This document shows, one piece after another, positions 60,356 to 64,000 of a stretch of DNA of 64,000 bases. Location: the NCBI RefSeq assembly GCF_000219585.1, contig NC_015731.1, forward strand, positions 2,666,001-2,730,000, written 5' to 3'. A program made the position numbers and the translations under genes. Source of the stretch: Nitrosomonas sp. Is79A3. Lineage in GTDB: Bacteria; Pseudomonadota; Gammaproteobacteria; Burkholderiales; Nitrosomonadaceae. The notes under the pieces are model-generated. The model was not told the DNA's origin. It worked only from the letters and a program-made list of their open reading frames with translations, and searched no databases. Within the stretch, counting starts at the first letter, position 1. Each line of letters opens with the position of its first letter.

Positions 60356-61573
60356 TCAAGTGTTTTCGTCGATTTTTTTACGTATCTCATAGGCACGATT
60401 TTGTTTCAGCATTCTGAATATAATACGGCAAAGCTGTCGGCCAAGCGCCCGAATTGCCTGATTATGTGATTTCCCCTCAATCCGTTTTTTCTCATAGTAA
60501 CGCTGTGATTCAGGTACGCATTTTCGATGCTTGTCTACAGCGGCCATCATCGCGGTTTTGGCGCGTTTGTTGACATGTTGCGGTGCTTTTGAACCTCGAA
60601 ACTTCCCTGAGCTGTTATCAAGGTTGGCCATTCCCAAATAGAGCGCCAGACTGCGTTCGCTAGCAAATCGATCAATGGTGCCAATCTCGCCCGCCAACTC
60701 TGAAGCACAGATCACAGCGAACCCTGGAATACTGTCAATTAACTGCGCAGCTTGGGATTCTTGCATTAACATCTTGCAACGTAATTCCAATGCTTTGATG
60801 TCGTTTTTGAGCGCCAGGATACGCCGGGCATCTTCAATGATCATCTCGCCGACCCATTCCACTTCATGACTAAATGACGCATGCGATTGCCATGCGACAA
60901 TACTATCGGCGTACTTGCGGCCCACACCAGGAATCTTTAGCAAGGTAGATACGCGTAAACGCGACAGCTTGGTCAATTCATCAACGCTGGTGATAAAGCG
61001 TAAGAACCAAAGATTATCTGCATCTTTTGTGATGTCCAGCAGGCCGGGGCACACTGCGTGAAGATCGCCCTGAAGACGACTTTGCAGGCGGCTCTTTTCA
61101 TCCACCAAAGCACGACGACGGCGACTCAGCCGTTTGAGCATATCGTTTTCCCGTGGTGTCGGCATGATTTCCTGAAGAACGTCTTTAGCCAATGGCAGGT
61201 GATCCCGCAGTTGGAATAGCTCCAGGCCTTTGCAAGCATCAATGCGGTCATTCTTGGCCGCAGCCGGAAAAATTTCCTTAAAGCGAGCCAGCTTCAGATT
61301 GTTGATGTTGTAGAGTTCATAACCGCGTACTTTCACCAGACTGTCCAAAGGGCGGGCATAGCCATTGTAGCCTTCCATTGCTACCGCTACCGCACCACCA
61401 TGGCGTTGTCGATGATGTTCAATACGTTCAAAGAATTGTTTAAAACCTTCCGGGCGGTGGAAAATGGCAAACTCATCCAGCACATCGCCATTGGACAGGC
61501 CTATTGCTACACTGTGCTGACGACAACCTATATCAACACTGACATAAATTTGTGGGGTATTATCCATGATCAT
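60356..61573 (-). CDS. IS110-family recombinase, copy 2
   Basis: Identical in protein sequence to copy 1: RuvC-like DEDD domain beginning YVSVDIGCRQHSVAIGLSNG and Tnp_20 domain with NLDNSSGKFRGS. ATG 61573 follows ACGGAGGCCCC. The identity of copies 1 and 2 implies recent transposition, so the element is probably active. Confidence 0.93.
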   Translation of the reverse strand: MIMDNTPQIYVSVDIGCRQHSVAIGLSNGDVLDEFAIFHRPEGFKQFFERIEHHRQRHGGAVAVAMEGYNGYARPLDSLVKVRGYELYNINNLKLARFKEIFPAAAKNDRIDACKGLELFQLRDHLPLAKDVLQEIMPTPRENDMLKRLSRRRRALVDEKSRLQSRLQGDLHAVCPGLLDITKDADNLWFLRFITSVDELTKLSRLRVSTLLKIPGVGRKYADSIVAWQSHASFSHEVEWVGEMIIEDARRILALKNDIKALELRCKMLMQESQAAQLIDSIPGFAVICASELAGEIGTIDRFASERSLALYLGMANLDNSSGKFRGSKAPQHVNKRAKTAMMAAVDKHRKCVPESQRYYEKKRIEGKSHNQAIRALGRQLCRIIFRMLKQNRAYEIRKKIDENT

Positions 61574-61819
61574 GGGGCCTCCGTACTGTTGCAACTAAAC
61601 CGATAAATCATCCGTCGGTCTCGTCTACATACAGAGCCACAATCTACTGATCGGCACCATCCCGAACGACACACCGGATGACGCAGGAGGACGGGGACGG
61701 CATTTCAAGTCTAGCGAACCAGAATCCCAGCCGCTGACCCCATGAGCCACATCCCCGTCCGTTTGCTATATTAAACTATGGTTCTGTGGCCTGTCATCCT
61801 GCAAAATACGATGGTAGAC
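61574..61819 (-). ncRNA. Candidate bridge RNA region of IS110 copy 2
   Basis: The same 246-bp leader as at 29982-30227 and 62917-63162, between the element's left end and the recombinase gene. Assigned from the known location of bridge RNAs in IS110-group elements. Confidence 0.5.
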
Positions 61820-62005
61820 CCCTGCTGTGCGTGTGACCCCTTGTGTGCGAATGACCCCTTGTGTGACCCTTGTGCGATCATTCAGCACTTGCAATTCAAG
61901 ACGGTATCTGACCCCTTGTTTTCGTGACGACGTTTGGGCCAGAATGAAATGGAGGCCCAAACGGCGGCATGCCCTACTGCTTCCGGCTGAACGAATGGTT
62001 AGGCT
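61820..62005. repeat. REP-like tandem strings and an attC half-site
   Basis: Three to four copies of a GTGACCCCTTGTGTG-like string lie at 61830-61875 and another TGACCCCTTG at 61909. GTTAGGC at 61998-62004, read as GCCTAACCATTCGTTCAGCC on the minus strand, follows the HNH stop after one base and closely resembles the 5' half of attC sites. A matching R' box at the other end is not clear (GTTTGGGC near 61945). Confidence 0.45.
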
Positions 62006-62893
62006 TCACCGCACTATTCCGTGGCATGATTTATAACGTAGTCCGCTCTTGCATGGACACATCGCGTTTCGCCGGAATCTTGGTACAGAAGAAATTGCGG
62101 AATTCTGACGCCAGGGAAAGCCGACTCCTACTGATACTCCAGTACCACCCCTGACAGACAGGCCACCGATAATTCGATTGTTGCCAGGAAGTGTCGTACC
62201 TTTAGGCGAAAGAAGAAGTTCGGTTGAACCGACAGCAAAATTAACCTCCACTGTAGTAAGCGGGAACTTGAGCAAGGGGTTCCGAAGCAGATCACTTCGG
62301 TATCGTGCAAAAAGAGCTTCTGCCGATGGAAACTCCTGAAACTCCACTGAGAGACGATCACCAGAAGAATACTTAATCAGAAGCGATTTCCCACCCGGTG
62401 GCGAGCGTAAGTCTTCTGGTCCTCCAACTTCCCCCCAAATGTTATCTACTATTGAAGCGCGCGGCTCCGGCGACAGGCTTAGAACTTTAACGTTCAGACG
62501 AAGATATCCTTCCTCGTCCCGCCGGAACCACACCACACGATTTCCATCAATCTCAATCGCGACGGGTGTGTCGTAATAATAGTTACCACCCACAACTGCC
62601 AACAAATCATTCCGCAGCCAATCAAAACTTCCTTTGACAAGTTCGGCGTTGGCACGGTTGAGCTTGAATGATCGAAGCTGATCCTTGGTGTAGGCCCCGG
62701 CATCAGCCTTTTTGTGATGCTCTGCGCAAAGCGCGATCATTCCCTCCGGCCGATGATGAGCTTCTTCCCGATAGGGTGGATCAAAGTGATGCCACTCGAG
62801 GTATGGATTGCCGCAGCCCGGATGGGGACACCCAAAACCAACTTCTGAGCGTAGCTGTCGTAGCACATCAGCAGGAGGCGTTGTGCGAGGCAT
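62006..62893 (-). CDS. HNH endonuclease-like protein with C-terminal SEC-C motif
   Basis: A 295-residue protein. Residues ~18-62 form an HNH/zinc module (FGCPHPGCGNPYLEWHHFDP, RPEGMIALCAEHHKKAD) with paired Cys and His. A middle beta-rich part (residues ~100-250) is unassigned and may sense or bind a ligand. The C-terminus has a SEC-C zinc motif (RNAMCPCKSGLRYKSCHG). HNH plus SEC-C suggests nucleic-acid cutting and possible defence, but the middle domain is new to me. It is enclosed by two IS110 copies in opposite orientation and followed by an attC-like box, pointing to mobility. Confidence 0.75.
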   Translation of the reverse strand: MPRTTPPADVLRQLRSEVGFGCPHPGCGNPYLEWHHFDPPYREEAHHRPEGMIALCAEHHKKADAGAYTKDQLRSFKLNRANAELVKGSFDWLRNDLLAVVGGNYYYDTPVAIEIDGNRVVWFRRDEEGYLRLNVKVLSLSPEPRASIVDNIWGEVGGPEDLRSPPGGKSLLIKYSSGDRLSVEFQEFPSAEALFARYRSDLLRNPLLKFPLTTVEVNFAVGSTELLLSPKGTTLPGNNRIIGGLSVRGGTGVSVGVGFPWRQNSAISSVPRFRRNAMCPCKSGLRYKSCHGIVR

Positions 62894-62916
62894 ATTAGTT
62901 CCAGTGAACAGTCAGG

Positions 62917-63162
62917 GTCTACCATCGTATTTTGCAGGATGACAGGCCACAGAACCATAGTTTAATATAGCAAACGGACGGGGATGTGGCTCATGGGGTC
63001 AGCGGCTGGGATTCTGGTTCGCTAGACTTGAAATGCCGTCCCCGTCCTCCTGCGTCATCCGGTGTGTCGTTCGGGATGGTGCCGATCAGTAGATTGTGGC
63101 TCTGTATGTAGACGAGACCGACGGATGATTTATCGGTTTAGTTGCAACAGTACGGAGGCCCC
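62917..63162 (+). ncRNA. Candidate bridge RNA region of IS110 copy 3
   Basis: The 246-bp non-coding leader, identical in length to the other copies. See the finding on IS110 target choice for the reasoning. Confidence 0.5.
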
Positions 63163-64000
63163 ATGATCATGGATAATACCCCACAAATTTATGTCAGTGT
63201 TGATATAGGTTGTCGTCAGCACAGTGTAGCAATAGGCCTGTCCAATGGCGATGTGCTGGATGAGTTTGCCATTTTCCACCGCCCGGAAGGTTTTAAACAA
63301 TTCTTTGAACGTATTGAACATCATCGACAACGCCATGGTGGTGCGGTAGCGGTAGCAATGGAAGGCTACAATGGCTATGCCCGCCCTTTGGACAGTCTGG
63401 TGAAAGTACGCGGTTATGAACTCTACAACATCAACAATCTGAAGCTGGCTCGCTTTAAGGAAATTTTTCCGGCTGCGGCCAAGAATGACCGCATTGATGC
63501 TTGCAAAGGCCTGGAGCTATTCCAACTGCGGGATCACCTGCCATTGGCTAAAGACGTTCTTCAGGAAATCATGCCGACACCACGGGAAAACGATATGCTC
63601 AAACGGCTGAGTCGCCGTCGTCGTGCTTTGGTGGATGAAAAGAGCCGCCTGCAAAGTCGTCTTCAGGGCGATCTTCACGCAGTGTGCCCCGGCCTGCTGG
63701 ACATCACAAAAGATGCAGATAATCTTTGGTTCTTACGCTTTATCACCAGCGTTGATGAATTGACCAAGCTGTCGCGTTTACGCGTATCTACCTTGCTAAA
63801 GATTCCTGGTGTGGGCCGCAAGTACGCCGATAGTATTGTCGCATGGCAATCGCATGCGTCATTTAGTCATGAAGTGGAATGGGTCGGCGAGATGATCATT
63901 GAAGATGCCCGGCGTATCCTGGCGCTCAAAAACGACATCAAAGCATTGGAATTACGTTGCAAGATGTTAATGCAAGAATCCCAAGCTGCGCAGTTAATTG
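63163..64000 (+). CDS. IS110-family recombinase, copy 3 (5' part)
   Basis: The frame is open from ATG 63163 (after ACGGAGGCCCC) to the window end, 279 codons, encoding the same protein as copies 1 and 2 through KMLMQESQAAQLI. The nucleophile-bearing Tnp_20 domain lies beyond the window. Confidence 0.92.
   Translation, partial: MIMDNTPQIYVSVDIGCRQHSVAIGLSNGDVLDEFAIFHRPEGFKQFFERIEHHRQRHGGAVAVAMEGYNGYARPLDSLVKVRGYELYNINNLKLARFKEIFPAAAKNDRIDACKGLELFQLRDHLPLAKDVLQEIMPTPRENDMLKRLSRRRRALVDEKSRLQSRLQGDLHAVCPGLLDITKDADNLWFLRFITSVDELTKLSRLRVSTLLKIPGVGRKYADSIVAWQSHASFSHEVEWVGEMIIEDARRILALKNDIKALELRCKMLMQESQAAQLI

Larger units (their letters stand above)
60332..61819 (-). mobile_element. IS110-family element, copy 2 (1488 bp)
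   Basis: Same ends, length and, as far as compared, sequence as copy 1. Inserted in the REP end of RAYT-derived element 2. Its left end faces the left end of copy 3 across the HNH gene. Confidence 0.92.
62917..64000 (+). mobile_element. IS110-family element, copy 3 (cut by window end)
   Basis: Starts with GTCTACCATCGTATTTTGCA, the complement of the left end of copies 1 and 2, and runs in the plus orientation past the window end. No difference from the other copies was noticed. Confidence 0.9.

Noticed and set aside
61830-61875. Short GACCCCTTGTGTG repeats as a possible CRISPR or iteron array
   Set aside because: The units are too few and irregularly spaced, and they match the REP ends of the RAYT derivatives.
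1-64000. CRISPR arrays, tRNA or rRNA genes
   Set aside because: No regularly spaced direct repeats and no cloverleaf or rRNA-like sequence was seen when reading the window.

Overview
The window looks like a chromosomal segment of a chemolithoautotrophic betaproteobacterium, most likely Nitrosomonas or a close relative. This is inferred from an SmbP-type small metal-binding protein (a family described from Nitrosomonas), an SbtA/SbtB bicarbonate uptake pair, YfdX-family genes, a betaproteobacterial-type mla lipid-transport cluster and the overall protein flavour. No rRNA, tRNA or CRISPR array was seen.

Layout. 1-1073: 5' part of an outer-membrane porin (minus strand, cut by the window edge). 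1171-4905: insertion-sequence pile-up (IS3 element with a missing right end, an IS91-type accessory integrase with a -1 frame break, a 12-codon stub of an IS91 transposase ending in a long hairpin, and a complete IS5-type IS). 4941-12807: minus-strand carbon-storage/pentose-phosphate cluster gnd-zwf-polyphosphate glucokinase-transketolase-GH15 glucoamylase. 13414-23779: smbP, then two diverged copies of a [yfdX - PAS protein - sensor kinase - response regulator] block that have decayed reciprocally; sbtA/sbtB and a second IS lie between them. 23967-28590: aquaporin and hrpA. 28600-35142: an accessory stretch with an IS110 element, a REP-associated transposase (RAYT), a DUF2971 gene, a MITE, an OsmC-YcaO fusion gene and an IS110 scar. 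35368-37777: LysR/pirin/DoxX. 38086-40587: sdhCDA without sdhB. 40652-47778: SphA-like outer-membrane protein, three universal stress proteins, a P-type ATPase and a small outer-membrane protein. 48192-50790: thermonuclease and Na+:alanine symporter. 50906-57710: mlaFEDCB, a YadGH-like ABC exporter, BolA, DjlA and a glutathione S-transferase. 57711-64000: accessory stretch with attC-like sites, a hypothetical cassette-like gene, RAYT-derived miniature elements, an exported TIM-barrel-like protein, and an HNH/SEC-C gene enclosed by two IS110 copies in opposite orientation.

How it works together. The core genes describe an autotroph that imports bicarbonate (SbtA with its PII-like partner SbtB), can phosphorylate stored glucose with polyphosphate and send it through the oxidative pentose phosphate route, and maintains its outer membrane with Mla. 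The most interesting signals are (i) the reciprocal decay of the duplicated FixLJ-like module, (ii) a shared ~25-bp motif upstream of the porin and both kinase genes, (iii) IS110 copies sitting in RAYT/REP termini, each with an identical ~246-bp non-coding leader where bridge RNAs are encoded in this family, and (iv) three attC-like sites outside any recognisable integron.
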